This document shows positions 6,198 to 13,739 of a stretch of 14,320 nt of DNA, one piece after another; position 1 is the stretch's first letter, and every line of letters starts with the position of its first letter. The notes beneath the pieces are model-generated. The model did not search any database. It saw nothing but the letters and a program-made list of their open reading frames with translations, and was not told the DNA's origin. The stretch is from Bdellovibrionales bacterium (GTDB lineage: Bacteria; Bdellovibrionota; Bdellovibrionia; Bdellovibrionales; UBA1609), in NCBI GenBank assembly GCA_028279085.1, contig JANQSX010000252.1, positions 1-14,320 of the forward strand, read 5' to 3'. The translations under genes were made by a program, and so were the position numbers.

Positions 6198-7100
6198 TTA
6201 GACCTTAATTGTAACAATTTTTTTCATCATAACACCACCTGTAATAATCAAACCCATGATAATTAATAAAGCAATCCAGCCTAAAGTCGTACCAAGCATC
6301 AATTCCGCATACTCCCTGTTCATAAAAAACATTATTACAAGTATCAAAAAAGGCACTAAGGAGATAATGATCGCCTGCGTAGTTCCTTGAGCCGTAAGAG
6401 ATCGGATTTTGCTTTCCACCTTTTGCCGAGATTGAATGGTTTCAGAAATAACAGATAAGGTCTCTGCAATATTACCTCCTGTTTCTTTTAAAATATTAAT
6501 AGCCACTACCATCATAGTAACATCTTGACGATCCATCCGCTTTTCCATTTCAAATAAAGCCTCTTCTATACTCATCCCCAAATGGGTTTTATTTAAAACC
6601 AATTGAAATTCCTGAGCTAAAGGCCCACCTTTCATATTTTTAATCACCCTTTCCATAGCTTGAGTAACACTTAAACCCACTTTCACTCCATTAGTCATAA
6701 TCGCCAAACCTTCCACCATTTGATTAACCACCTGATTACAACGTTGTTCCCACATCGATTGCATAACTTTTGCTATCCCTATCCAGGAAAGTAAAAAACC
6801 AATAGCCCCAAAGCCTACCCCTAAAGCCAAGTTAGGCCAAGCCGCCAAAAAAATTAAAACCCCCAAACCCAAGCCTAAACCCCAAAGCCATAAAACCACT
6901 TTTTCTTCCGGTGTTTTAAGCATCATCATATCCACAATACGCAACACCTCTTTTTGCGAGCTAAGAGTTTTTTCTTTAAAAAACCGCAAAATCCCAGGAT
7001 AGCGAATATAAAAAAAGACAAATACTAAAAGCCCCACCACCAAGGATAAAACAAAAGGATGTAAAAAAAAGTTTTTTAAAACTTCACTTATTGCATCCAT
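6198..7100 (-). CDS. tadB: Tad pilus inner-membrane platform protein TadB
   Basis: This is a 300-residue GspF-type (T2SSF) platform protein that couples the TadA motor to pilin extraction from the inner membrane. It has an N-terminal membrane segment (about 14-32), a pair near 68-108, a cytoplasmic T2SSF domain (about 125-235), and two C-terminal membrane segments (about 242-262 and 270-292). TadB hallmarks are visible: VNQMVEGLAIMTNGVKVGLS, LGMSIEEAL, KETGGNIAETLSVISETIQS, IRSLTAQG, MNREYAELM and the ending KKIVTIKV, which distinguishes TadB from TadC. The ATG at 7100 has a GGAG site 8 bases upstream. It lies 49 bp after the ATPase gene. TadB and TadC are normally paired; here the next gene is the YD-repeat gene instead. 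Confidence 0.93.
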   Translation of the reverse strand: MDAISEVLKNFFLHPFVLSLVVGLLVFVFFYIRYPGILRFFKEKTLSSQKEVLRIVDMMMLKTPEEKVVLWLWGLGLGLGVLIFLAAWPNLALGVGFGAIGFLLSWIGIAKVMQSMWEQRCNQVVNQMVEGLAIMTNGVKVGLSVTQAMERVIKNMKGGPLAQEFQLVLNKTHLGMSIEEALFEMEKRMDRQDVTMMVVAINILKETGGNIAETLSVISETIQSRQKVESKIRSLTAQGTTQAIIISLVPFLILVIMFFMNREYAELMLGTTLGWIALLIIMGLIITGGVMMKKIVTIKV

Positions 7101-7149
7101 AAATATTCTCCTTTTTATACATACCTTTAATTAACTTTCATTAAAGCAC

Positions 7150-9426
7150 TCATGAAGCTTTTTTCGCTCCACCGGGTGAAATGGTTTTTTTCCCTGACAA
7201 AGCTTTAGTTCCAAGACCCGGTCTGGGCCTACCGGCTAAACCTGATTTACCAGGCCCGATAAGAGATTTTTTCTTAACTTGTGTGGAAGCGGAGGAAGTA
7301 GTGAACAAAGAACGGGGAATTTTTAATCCTCTCTGTTCAAATTTTTCAATAAAAGTGGGAATCATACCCATAGCTTGAAATTGACCTAGAATCTTTCGGT
7401 TTTTATCAAAGCCTTCTTCTTTAAAACGAAAAATTTCTTGTAAAGTTACTGTATCTCCCTGTAAACCCACCACTTCCGCTACATTTTTTATCTTTCTGCT
7501 TCCATCACTGAGCCTTCCAATCTGAATGATTAAGTTTACCGCCCCGGCAACTTGTTCTCTAATGGCTTTTACCGGTAGATCCATTCCCGCCATTAAACAC
7601 AAAGTCTCTAACCTGGCACAAGCCTCCCTGGGGTTATTAGCATGAACAGTTGTCATGGAACCATCATGACCTGTATTCATGGCGGAAAGCATATCCAGAG
7701 CCGCTCCATCCCGACACTCTCCCACCACTATACGATCCGGCCTCATACGAAGAGAGTTACGAATGAGATCCCTAATAGTCACTTCTCCCGTGCCTTCCAT
7801 ATTGGCCGGACGGGTTTCCAAACGCACAACATGCTCCTGCTTGAGTTGTAATTCAGCAGCATCTTCCACGGTAATGATTCTTTCATTAACCGGTATAAAA
7901 CCGGACATCACATTAAGCAAAGTGGTTTTACCGGAACCGGTTCCTCCTGAAATAACTATATTCAAACCCTGTTCCACACAAATTTTGAAAAAATCCGCCA
8001 TAGCGGAAGTCATGGAACCAAAACGACTGACCAGATCATCTATGGTCACTCTATCCTGAGGAAATTTACGAATAGTTACGGAAGGACCGTCAATGGCTAA
8101 AGGTTCAATCACCGCATTCACCCGGGAACCATCCGCTAAACGAGCATCCACATAAGGGGTTTTTTCATCAATTCTTCTTCCTAAAGGAGTGACAATTCTT
8201 TCTATGACATTTCTTAATTGTTGATTGGAAGTAAAAGACACGGGACTTAATTGAAGTTTCCCGCTTCTTTCACAAAAAATTTGATCGCATCCATTAACCA
8301 TAATTTCCGTCACAGCCGGATCATCCAATAACTCTTCCAGAGGACCCAAACCTAAAGATTCATCCAAAACTTGCTTTATGACCTGACTTCTTTCCTGCCG
8401 GGAAAGACCTTGTCCTCTCTTATCCACCAGCCGAGACACTACAACTTGTGTTTTCCCTCTAAGCTCCTTTTTAGAAGCTTCATCTTTGGCCTGAGTGAGA
8501 TCTTTTTTTAGATCCATTTCCTTTATTAATTCCGTGTGCACTTGCATTTTTAAAATCACCAAGGGTGTTAGTTTTCTTTGCCGACCCTGAGTAGGAGAAG
8601 AAGGGGAAGTATCAGTAGAATCAGCAATATCAGAAGTTGAAGTCTTTTTCTTAGGACGAATAAGGGTCTTATTTTTTTGTAAAACCCCTCCCACCAATCT
8701 TCTTACCATATCATGATAAGCTTGGGATAAAGGGGTCTGCGAACGGGAAATGACAAACGGCTGAGAAGACTGTAGAGCTTGAGCGGTGGTTAATTCATCC
8801 TTAGGTAAAACCGCCACTATGGGAAGCCTAAGGTTTCCCGCCACAGCATTAGTGGAAAGTCCTCCCTGACCAGCCTGATTAATAACAATTTGAAAGAGTT
8901 GGGAGGGAAGAGTAGCTGCACTCAGTTCATTCAACAACCTTTTAGTTTGATTCACCACCAATACTTCCGGTGTTAACACCACCAAAATAGCGCTAGAAAG
9001 TTCTAGAACGGAAAACTGCAGGGGACTGAGAAAACAACCCACATCCACTACAATATATTTAAAACTCTGAGAAAAACCATAAAGCTGTTTACCAAAAAGA
9101 GCCGGATCTCCGGAAAGACTTTGCTCAGGGCCTGTCACTGCTCCCAAGTAGGCTAATCCTGTTTTATGAAAAGTTAAAAAGCTTTTTATATTTTGTTCTG
9201 TCACCACTCCGGAAAATCTAGTCATATCCAAAACGGTTTTATTGGGTCTTAAACCAACAATAACACTTTGGTCTCCACAACTTTTATCATCCAGATCCAC
9301 TAAAAGGACAGGAGTTTTCATCTCTTTTTGTAGAGCAAAAGCCAGGTTGGCGGCCAGAACACTTTTTCCTACCCCTCCTTTACCTCCGGCTACAGCAATT
9401 AAATGACAATTCGGACTTAAGGACAT
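7150..9426 (-). CDS. cpaF: TadZ/CpaE-like ATPase fused to the CpaF/TadA pilus motor ATPase
   Basis: This 758-residue protein joins two Tad proteins usually encoded separately. Residues 1-250 are a ParA/MinD-type domain like CpaE/TadZ, which places the pilus machine in the cell: deviant Walker A GGKGGVGKS at 14-22, the LLVDLDDKSCGDQS region at 41-54, and YIVVDVG at 124-130. A Ser/Thr/Pro linker covers about 258-285. Residues 289-710 are a complete CpaF/TadA secretion ATPase: Walker A GGTGSGKT at 494-501, Asp box ITVEDAAEL at 518-526, Walker B RIVVGECRDGAALDML at 565-580 and His box TGHDGSMTTVHAN at 585-597. The last 45 residues are a Lys/Gly/Ser/Pro tail without a known domain. All catalytic motifs look intact, and no stop or restart signal lies in the linker, so this is a true single frame. 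The ATG at 9426 has no clear ribosome site; a hairpin precedes it. Confidence 0.93.
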   Translation of the reverse strand: MSLSPNCHLIAVAGGKGGVGKSVLAANLAFALQKEMKTPVLLVDLDDKSCGDQSVIVGLRPNKTVLDMTRFSGVVTEQNIKSFLTFHKTGLAYLGAVTGPEQSLSGDPALFGKQLYGFSQSFKYIVVDVGCFLSPLQFSVLELSSAILVVLTPEVLVVNQTKRLLNELSAATLPSQLFQIVINQAGQGGLSTNAVAGNLRLPIVAVLPKDELTTAQALQSSQPFVISRSQTPLSQAYHDMVRRLVGGVLQKNKTLIRPKKKTSTSDIADSTDTSPSSPTQGRQRKLTPLVILKMQVHTELIKEMDLKKDLTQAKDEASKKELRGKTQVVVSRLVDKRGQGLSRQERSQVIKQVLDESLGLGPLEELLDDPAVTEIMVNGCDQIFCERSGKLQLSPVSFTSNQQLRNVIERIVTPLGRRIDEKTPYVDARLADGSRVNAVIEPLAIDGPSVTIRKFPQDRVTIDDLVSRFGSMTSAMADFFKICVEQGLNIVISGGTGSGKTTLLNVMSGFIPVNERIITVEDAAELQLKQEHVVRLETRPANMEGTGEVTIRDLIRNSLRMRPDRIVVGECRDGAALDMLSAMNTGHDGSMTTVHANNPREACARLETLCLMAGMDLPVKAIREQVAGAVNLIIQIGRLSDGSRKIKNVAEVVGLQGDTVTLQEIFRFKEEGFDKNRKILGQFQAMGMIPTFIEKFEQRGLKIPRSLFTTSSASTQVKKKSLIGPGKSGLAGRPRPGLGTKALSGKKTISPGGAKKAS

Positions 9427-9437
9427 TTTTATTATTC

Positions 9438-9464
9438 AGGGATTTTTACTGAAAATAAATCCCT
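9438..9464. promoter_or_regulatory. Inverted repeat in the leader of the ATPase gene
   Basis: AGGGATTT (9438-9445) and AAATCCCT (9457-9464) form an 8-bp stem around 11 bases, ending 11 bases before the ATG at 9426. The gap has no Shine-Dalgarno sequence between stem and start, so the structure may govern translation. A possible sigma-70 promoter for this gene lies upstream: TTGAGA (9525-9520, minus strand) and TAAAAA (9502-9497), 17 bp apart, though the -10 box is poor. Confidence 0.35.
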
Positions 9465-9534
9465 ACTCCCTATTATTGCTACTTTTCTATTTTAAATTTT
9501 TATTCAAAAACCCTTGCCTTCTCAAAATCAGCTT

Positions 9535-11052
9535 CTAATTACTGGAAAGCTTAAATTTCTTTTTTATTCTTTTAACACCGGAACTGGCTGAACTCTTAAT
9601 AATGGGTGTTACAAAGACAATAAACTGACTTTGAGAGCGATGAAACTTTTTAGCGGAGAGAAAAGAAAACACAGGGTTTTTAACGGCATTAGGTGGTTCT
9701 CTGTTGTAATCGGAAAAAGTTTTGTTGCTGATAATACCGCCTATCACAGCGCTCAGACCACTTTGAACATGGATCCTGGTACTGATTGCACGATTAGTGG
9801 TAATAGGTTGTCCTCCGGCGGAACCCACTAAATTATCCACTTGAAAAGTGATATCTAAATGCACACTGTCACTACGTGGCCCCACCACTCTAGGTTTTAT
9901 AGTTAATTCAGTGATACCCGTCTCCGCCATAAGAAGACCTTGTTCCCCTGATTGCCCTACAGAACCTTGGTAAGGAGTGCGTTTCTTAGCAGCAAGCCTA
10001 GCTCCCGGCCCGTTGGTATCTCCCACATCTTCTGTAATCACATTAGCGCTATGTAAAATCCGGGCAAAACCAAAAGACTTGGCCCAGTTTAATTTAGGTA
10101 AAAAATTACTAATGGTACCGGAAATAATACCTCCTACAGCTCCGAGTCCCCCACCACCGGAATGGAAAGAAAATTTGGTCTCATCCTTAGCTAAAGCCGG
10201 CGTCCATTGAAAACGAAAACTGTCTGCATAATCCTTATTTAATTCCACATAATGAACAATTAATTGAATGAGTTTGCTTCTCCCATCCACTTTTTTCGGC
10301 CGTAATTTAATATGATTTAAATAAGGAACACGGGACCACTCTTTTACCTTTTGCTCAGAAACAGCCCTATCCGTAATATGATCGGGAAGATAAAGTTGTG
10401 TAATTTGCACCGCCCGGTCAATTTCAGATTGCTCATTAGCAAAGCCTTCTAAAATAAACACCATATTGGTAGCTCTTACAGTAATGTTGGGATCATTTAT
10501 TTCTTTTTCAATAAACTTAGCCACTTTGTTTTGGGCTAAAGGACTTAAAGTCACAAGAGAAGTGGCTTTCCCTGCATACTCCTGCACCACATCGTGAATT
10601 CGTCTCATATCTTTTGGAACTATAATTTCTCCATCCACCACCACCTTATTGTTTAAAATTTTAACCTGGATTCCATCTACTGTTCGAAGCAGAGATTGAA
10701 TTTCCGTAGCGGCTTGTTGTAAATTCGTTTTTCCTACTGTCAAAGTGAGTTTTTTCAATATACGACCGGAAGCATCTTTAATATTTAAAGCCCCCACTCC
10801 CTTTTTTCTGGGAGTAAAACGAATAACACCTGTAACAGCATTATGTTTTAAACCTGTATAACGCTTATAAGACCCTTCAAACTTAAGTTTTTTTCCTTTC
10901 AAACTCTTAGAAAGTTTATAATCATATTGAATCCCCATATAAAGAGGGATAGATTCTTTTAAAACTTCCGCTCCAAAAGTAAAAGGGATAAAAAAAAGAA
11001 AACTCCACAACATAAAAAAACATACATTTTTATAATAAAAAACTTTTTTCAT
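9535..11052 (-). CDS. cpaC: Tad pilus outer-membrane secretin CpaC (RcpA)
   Basis: This 505-residue secretin forms the outer-membrane channel of the Tad pilus. A signal peptide covers about 1-28 (MKKVFYYKN, hydrophobic core, FTFGA). An N-terminal pilus-formation domain includes KSLKGKKLKFEGSYKRYTGL and VGALNIKDASGRILKKLTLTV. A BON/periplasmic ring-like stretch follows (VKILNNKVVVDGEIIVPKDM, near 130-150), then the secretin barrel region, with NRAISTRIHVQSGLSAVIGG, IISNKTFSDYNREPPN and the closing SQFIVFVTPIIK motif. A Gly-rich segment SGGGGLGAVGGIISGTI near 298-314 fits the gate region. The gene starts at ATG 11052 with an AAGGA site 7-8 bases upstream, 41 bp after cpaB. Size and order are normal for Tad systems. 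Confidence 0.93.
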   Translation of the reverse strand: MKKVFYYKNVCFFMLWSFLFFIPFTFGAEVLKESIPLYMGIQYDYKLSKSLKGKKLKFEGSYKRYTGLKHNAVTGVIRFTPRKKGVGALNIKDASGRILKKLTLTVGKTNLQQAATEIQSLLRTVDGIQVKILNNKVVVDGEIIVPKDMRRIHDVVQEYAGKATSLVTLSPLAQNKVAKFIEKEINDPNITVRATNMVFILEGFANEQSEIDRAVQITQLYLPDHITDRAVSEQKVKEWSRVPYLNHIKLRPKKVDGRSKLIQLIVHYVELNKDYADSFRFQWTPALAKDETKFSFHSGGGGLGAVGGIISGTISNFLPKLNWAKSFGFARILHSANVITEDVGDTNGPGARLAAKKRTPYQGSVGQSGEQGLLMAETGITELTIKPRVVGPRSDSVHLDITFQVDNLVGSAGGQPITTNRAISTRIHVQSGLSAVIGGIISNKTFSDYNREPPNAVKNPVFSFLSAKKFHRSQSQFIVFVTPIIKSSASSGVKRIKKKFKLSSN

Positions 11053-11093
11053 TTTTAAATCCTTTCCTTTTCTTTACCTCTAAAGTAAAAAAA

Positions 11094-11930
11094 TCATCTC
11101 CTTTTAAAAAGGCCTCTTGTAGTTGGCAGTTTTGACATAGAAGCGGGTTTACGGGCTTTTCCTTTTCCGATGAGACTTTCCAAACCGGAAACAGGTAAGT
11201 GAGGGGCAATATGATGATCACTGGGATGCCGTAAAGAAAGAAATAAAGCCCCGGGAGAAGTGGATAAAACATATACCAAAGACTGAATCGCTTTAGGATC
11301 CGCTTCAATAGTAATGGTATTAAAATCAGTAGCGGAACGAATATTACGGATAAAATTCTCTCCACTGATTTCTTCAAAAACCCTTGGTAATTCACTCACC
11401 ACTTTAATACCTGTAGCGAGAATCACCACATCCTGCATAATGGTTTTCACTTCCCTTTTTTGATTAATACCGTCTTTTACATCCAGAGCCGCCACTATAT
11501 CCACCCTGTCCCCGGGCTTTAAAAGCTTTGCCACCCCTCTCATCTCATCAATAGGAATTGTTAAAGCTCTTTTAGTGGGAGACACCTGGAGGGAAATTCC
11601 GGTGGTGGGGCCTGGACGAGTGATTTTTGTTCTCATTACCTGTTCATCGCTACTGATAGGAGCTAAAGCCACCAAACCGATAGCCTCCTCCATTGTTAAA
11701 ATCGCTTCCGGTTGCACAAAACTGCTGGGATATTCTTTCAACTGAATCATGGAATCATTAATGGTCTCCATTTCTCCAATATTTCTAACGGCCGTCACAA
11801 CTGATGTCATGGCTCCGAATTTTTTGGATATTTGAGCGCTTTTTTCCTGTGTATAACTGTAAAGCAAAAAAACGGCAAAAACGGCTGTTCCTATACTGAG
11901 CCATAAAGTTAAAGTCTCATTTTTATTCAT
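11094..11930 (-). CDS. cpaB: Tad pilus assembly protein CpaB (RcpC)
   Basis: This 278-residue periplasmic assembly factor works with the CpaC secretin. One N-terminal membrane anchor is visible (about 8-24), followed by a SAF-like domain (about 43-110, with LKEYPSSFVQPEAIL and APISSDEQVMRTKIT) and the CpaB/RcpC core RALTIPIDEMRGVAKLLKPG, then DRVDIVAALDV. The last 30 residues are basic (GKGKARKPASMSKLPTTRGL). The ATG at 11930 has a GGAGG site 8 bases upstream, but this site is displayed in the loop of a hairpin (see the next feature). The 224-bp leader separates this gene from the pilin-like genes and may hold a promoter. Confidence 0.92.
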   Translation of the reverse strand: MNKNETLTLWLSIGTAVFAVFLLYSYTQEKSAQISKKFGAMTSVVTAVRNIGEMETINDSMIQLKEYPSSFVQPEAILTMEEAIGLVALAPISSDEQVMRTKITRPGPTTGISLQVSPTKRALTIPIDEMRGVAKLLKPGDRVDIVAALDVKDGINQKREVKTIMQDVVILATGIKVVSELPRVFEEISGENFIRNIRSATDFNTITIEADPKAIQSLVYVLSTSPGALFLSLRHPSDHHIAPHLPVSGLESLIGKGKARKPASMSKLPTTRGLFKRR

Positions 11931-11933
11931 TTA

Positions 11934-11949
11934 CAAGACCTCCGTCTTG
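11934..11949 (-). promoter_or_regulatory. Hairpin presenting the cpaB ribosome binding site in its loop (possible CsrA-type site)
   Basis: Read on the minus strand this is CAAGAC-GGAG-GTCTTG followed by TAA and the cpaB ATG: a perfect 6-bp stem with GGAG, the core of the Shine-Dalgarno sequence, as a four-base loop. A GGA exposed in a hairpin loop over a ribosome site is the classic target shape for CsrA/RsmE repressors. The presence of CsrA in this organism is assumed, not seen. Confidence 0.5.
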
Positions 11950-11973
11950 GTTTTATTGTTCCTTTAACAGAAA

Positions 11974-11994
11974 AAACTTATGTAAAATAAGCTT
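11974..11994 (-). terminator. Weak attenuator-like stem in the cpaB leader
   Basis: On the minus strand AAGCTTAT, loop TTTAC, ATAAGTTT pair over 8 bp (one G-T pair), and the T-run continues to 11971. The stem is AT-rich and weak, but the layout is that of an intrinsic terminator between the pilin-like genes and cpaB. It could lower readthrough into the assembly genes. Confidence 0.35.
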
Positions 11995-12005
11995 TTCATA
12001 AAGCA

Positions 12006-12019
12006 GGTTTTTAAAAACC
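12006..12019. promoter_or_regulatory. Perfect 14-bp palindrome in the cpaB leader
   Basis: GGTTTTTAAAAACC is fully self-complementary and lies 76-89 bp before the cpaB ATG. It could be an operator for a dimeric regulator. No T-run follows it on the minus strand, so it is not a terminator. Its AT core could have arisen by chance. Confidence 0.3.
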
Positions 12020-12154
12020 CTTTTACTCTTTATTACTTTTGTTTCGGAAAAAAATGATCGGAGTATAAATATTTTCCCACTTAAAATCAGAAAATTTTTA
12101 AATAGTTAAAGTTTCTAACTTTTTTATCGAAAAATAAAGATTTCAAAAAACACT

Positions 12155-12187
12155 TCAATCACACCCACTATCACACCCATTATCGCA
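12155..12187 (-). repeat. 12-bp direct repeats coding the CDNG/CDSG tail
   Basis: On the coding strand TGCGATAATGGG, TGTGATAGTGGG and TGTGAT directly precede the TGA stop (12187 down to 12155). The repeat unit is 12 bp, so gain or loss of units keeps the frame and changes the cysteine number by one each time. Confidence 0.75.
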
Positions 12188-12694
12188 ACAAGCACATAAA
12201 CAGATACCGTATCCCACCATAATCCAGGCTTTTCCTCTTGCATCCCTTTTCTTGTTTCTCCCTCCATCGGGAACTTCACTGTAAACACGAGCACTATTAA
12301 CCGGTCTTCTTAAAAGCTCATTAGTATGAGTGTATTCCATATTTTTTCCAAAACTCACCGGTCTTTGAGTGGCATAAGCAACTCTAGTGTTTCTAACACC
12401 TTCCTTATTAATATAAGAAAATCTTTCTCCCTTGGTTTTAAAGTACCTTCTCGAAAAATCCCTACTCAATTGAGCTGATGGATATTCATTGACACTGGAA
12501 AAATCCCTTAAATAGGAAAGATCGGCACGATTATTAAAAAGAAAAAAAATGTAATTCCTGGCGGCAATAGAATTTAAAGCAGCTGTATGAGCAATACCCC
12601 AGGAACCTAAGGTCGCTCCCATTAGAACAAACATCACCCAGATAAGAGGTATAGCTTCCAATATAACCAAGCCTTTTTTATTTTTTATAAACAT
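12155..12694 (-). CDS. TadE-like type IV pseudopilin with six-cysteine C-terminal tail
   Basis: This 179-residue protein has a short basic leader, then KKG-LVILEAIPLIWVMF: Gly8 at the cleavage position and Glu at +5, the mark of substrates for the prepilin peptidase encoded at 14219-13740. A membrane helix continues to about residue 35, as in TadE/TadF minor pilins. The mature domain (about 40-160) is polar and Arg-rich and lacks cysteine. All six cysteines lie in the last 15 residues (165, 167, 169, 170, 174, 178), ending CDNGCDSGCD. The codons for this end form 12-bp direct repeats. The neighbouring pilin-like protein also ends CDNGC. Starts at ATG 12694 with an AAGG site; 25 bp after its neighbour. 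TadE-type minor pilins are expected at the pilus tip or base; the cysteine tail is not a family feature I know. Confidence 0.8.
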   Translation of the reverse strand: MFIKNKKGLVILEAIPLIWVMFVLMGATLGSWGIAHTAALNSIAARNYIFFLFNNRADLSYLRDFSSVNEYPSAQLSRDFSRRYFKTKGERFSYINKEGVRNTRVAYATQRPVSFGKNMEYTHTNELLRRPVNSARVYSEVPDGGRNKKRDARGKAWIMVGYGICLCACCDNGCDSGCD

Positions 12695-12719
12695 TTGAAA
12701 AACCTTTAAACAAAATTAT

Positions 12720-13310
12720 TCAACAGCCATTATCACAATCGAATGCACTAGTATAAGGCAGAGGAGCTTGAGCATGTCCTGTATCTCCGTGTATTCCTTT
12801 TATAAGTCTCCAGCGAGACTTATTAAAATCATCACACTCTTTTATACTGGGTTCCCTTCCTAAATAAGAGCCTACCACTGTTTCAAAAATTCTCACATTA
12901 TCATCCGTGGTATTTCCCCAAAGGGTTTCCACTTTTAAAATTTTAGGAAGAAACTCTGTCCAAACTCCATAAAAAAGATTCGGCTTACCACCTCCGGGAC
13001 TAAATGTTCGATTCAATCCAACCTCTTTTTGAGAAATGTCAATTAATCCGTCACTTCTTACTAGCTGACTTTTTAATAAATTAAATTTCTCCTCCGCTTT
13101 TTGTTTTTGTAAAGCTTCATCTCCAAAACTTAAAAACAAAGATCGGCTGGAAGCATAAGTAATATATTGTGTAATAGATGCCACAGCTAAAGTGAGAGTC
13201 ATAGCTCCAAAAATCACCATGAAACTTAAAATTAAAACAAAGCCCAGCAAAAATTGAACGGTAAGACTTCCTTTAGAACTGAAAATAAATCGCTTTTTTT
13301 TTATTAACAT
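12720..13310 (-). CDS. Type IV prepilin-like (TadE-family-like) protein ending in Cys-Asp-Asn-Gly-Cys
   Basis: A basic leader ends in SSKG, followed by SLTVQFLLGFVLILSFMVIF, a prepilin-type hydrophobic helix, in keeping with a minor pilin processed by the cluster's peptidase. The +5 position is Gln rather than the usual Glu, so methylation or assembly may be atypical. The periplasmic domain (about 60-196) is unrecognised, with one internal cysteine. The last five residues, CDNGC, match the tail of the next gene at DNA level too. I chose the ATG at 13310 (196 residues, GTGGGA upstream) over one at 13331, which has no ribosome site and would give a 21-residue leader. The gene lies 47 bp after the shorter pilin-like gene and 25 bp before the six-cysteine one. 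Confidence 0.75.
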   Translation of the reverse strand: MLIKKKRFIFSSKGSLTVQFLLGFVLILSFMVIFGAMTLTLAVASITQYITYASSRSLFLSFGDEALQKQKAEEKFNLLKSQLVRSDGLIDISQKEVGLNRTFSPGGGKPNLFYGVWTEFLPKILKVETLWGNTTDDNVRIFETVVGSYLGREPSIKECDDFNKSRWRLIKGIHGDTGHAQAPLPYTSAFDCDNGC

Positions 13311-13346
13311 ATTTTTTCCCACTAAAAACATATCAGGATAAATATC

Positions 13347-13377
13347 AAAAAATTGAATTAGGGAGGAGTGTCTCCCT
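13347..13377 (-). terminator. Possible attenuating terminator at the end of the short pilin-like gene
   Basis: On the minus strand AGGGAG (13377-13372) and CTCCCT (13365-13360) pair around six bases, followed after 7 bases by six Ts (13352-13347). The stem covers the last codons and stop of the short pilin-like gene. The T-run is too far for a strong terminator; partial stopping would favour the first pilin over downstream genes. Confidence 0.3.
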
Positions 13378-13654
13378 GTCCGGAATACATTCTTCCAAAG
13401 TGATTAGGATGATCTATGCGGGCATCTGTTATCTCCTTCCAGGTTCCTGACTCTATCATACCGGCAATAGTCTTCCAGGGACCGGTTACAAAAGCATCAA
13501 AAGGCTCAATATCCTCAAATTGGCGAGAAAGAAAAGTGACAGCAAACATAAAAATAGAGAGAATTAAAACCATCTCCACAATCATTTGCCCGCTGCGGTT
13601 AAATGCAGATGTAAAAATATTATTTTTTTCACTGAGCCTGTTCTTTTGTTTCAA
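13358..13654 (-). CDS. Short type IV prepilin-like protein of the Tad cluster
   Basis: This 98-residue protein has a leader of 22 residues ending NRSG, then QMIVEMVLILSIFMFAVTFL: cleavage Gly and Glu at +5, a textbook prepilin site. The short mature part (about 76 residues) contains the segment FVTGPWKTIAGMIESGTW followed by HPNHFGR, which I associate with small Bdellovibrio-type pilin-like proteins. It is the shortest of the three and could be the main subunit, although it is longer than classic Flp pilins and lacks their Tyr-rich end. The start is a TTG at 13654: GGAG lies 9 bases upstream, and an in-frame stop just before that rules out a longer protein. A terminator-like stem overlaps the stop codon. 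Confidence 0.75.
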   Translation of the reverse strand: MKQKNRLSEKNNIFTSAFNRSGQMIVEMVLILSIFMFAVTFLSRQFEDIEPFDAFVTGPWKTIAGMIESGTWKEITDARIDHPNHFGRMYSGQGDTPP

Positions 13655-13739
13655 AGCGCTTATTCTCCAATTAACTTTTTTCCTTAAGTCTGTACCGGAA
13701 TAGTCATTTGTGTCTTTCTATTTCCCTGTTGTTATTTTT

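Noticed and set aside
7679..8059. 126-residue plus-strand frame
   Set aside because: It lies opposite the well-conserved CpaF motor domain, whose codons explain it fully.
13684..13707. Seven-codon minus-strand leader frame (MTIPVQT) before the short pilin-like gene
   Set aside because: It has no clear ribosome site and no run of regulatory codons; a frame this short is expected by chance.
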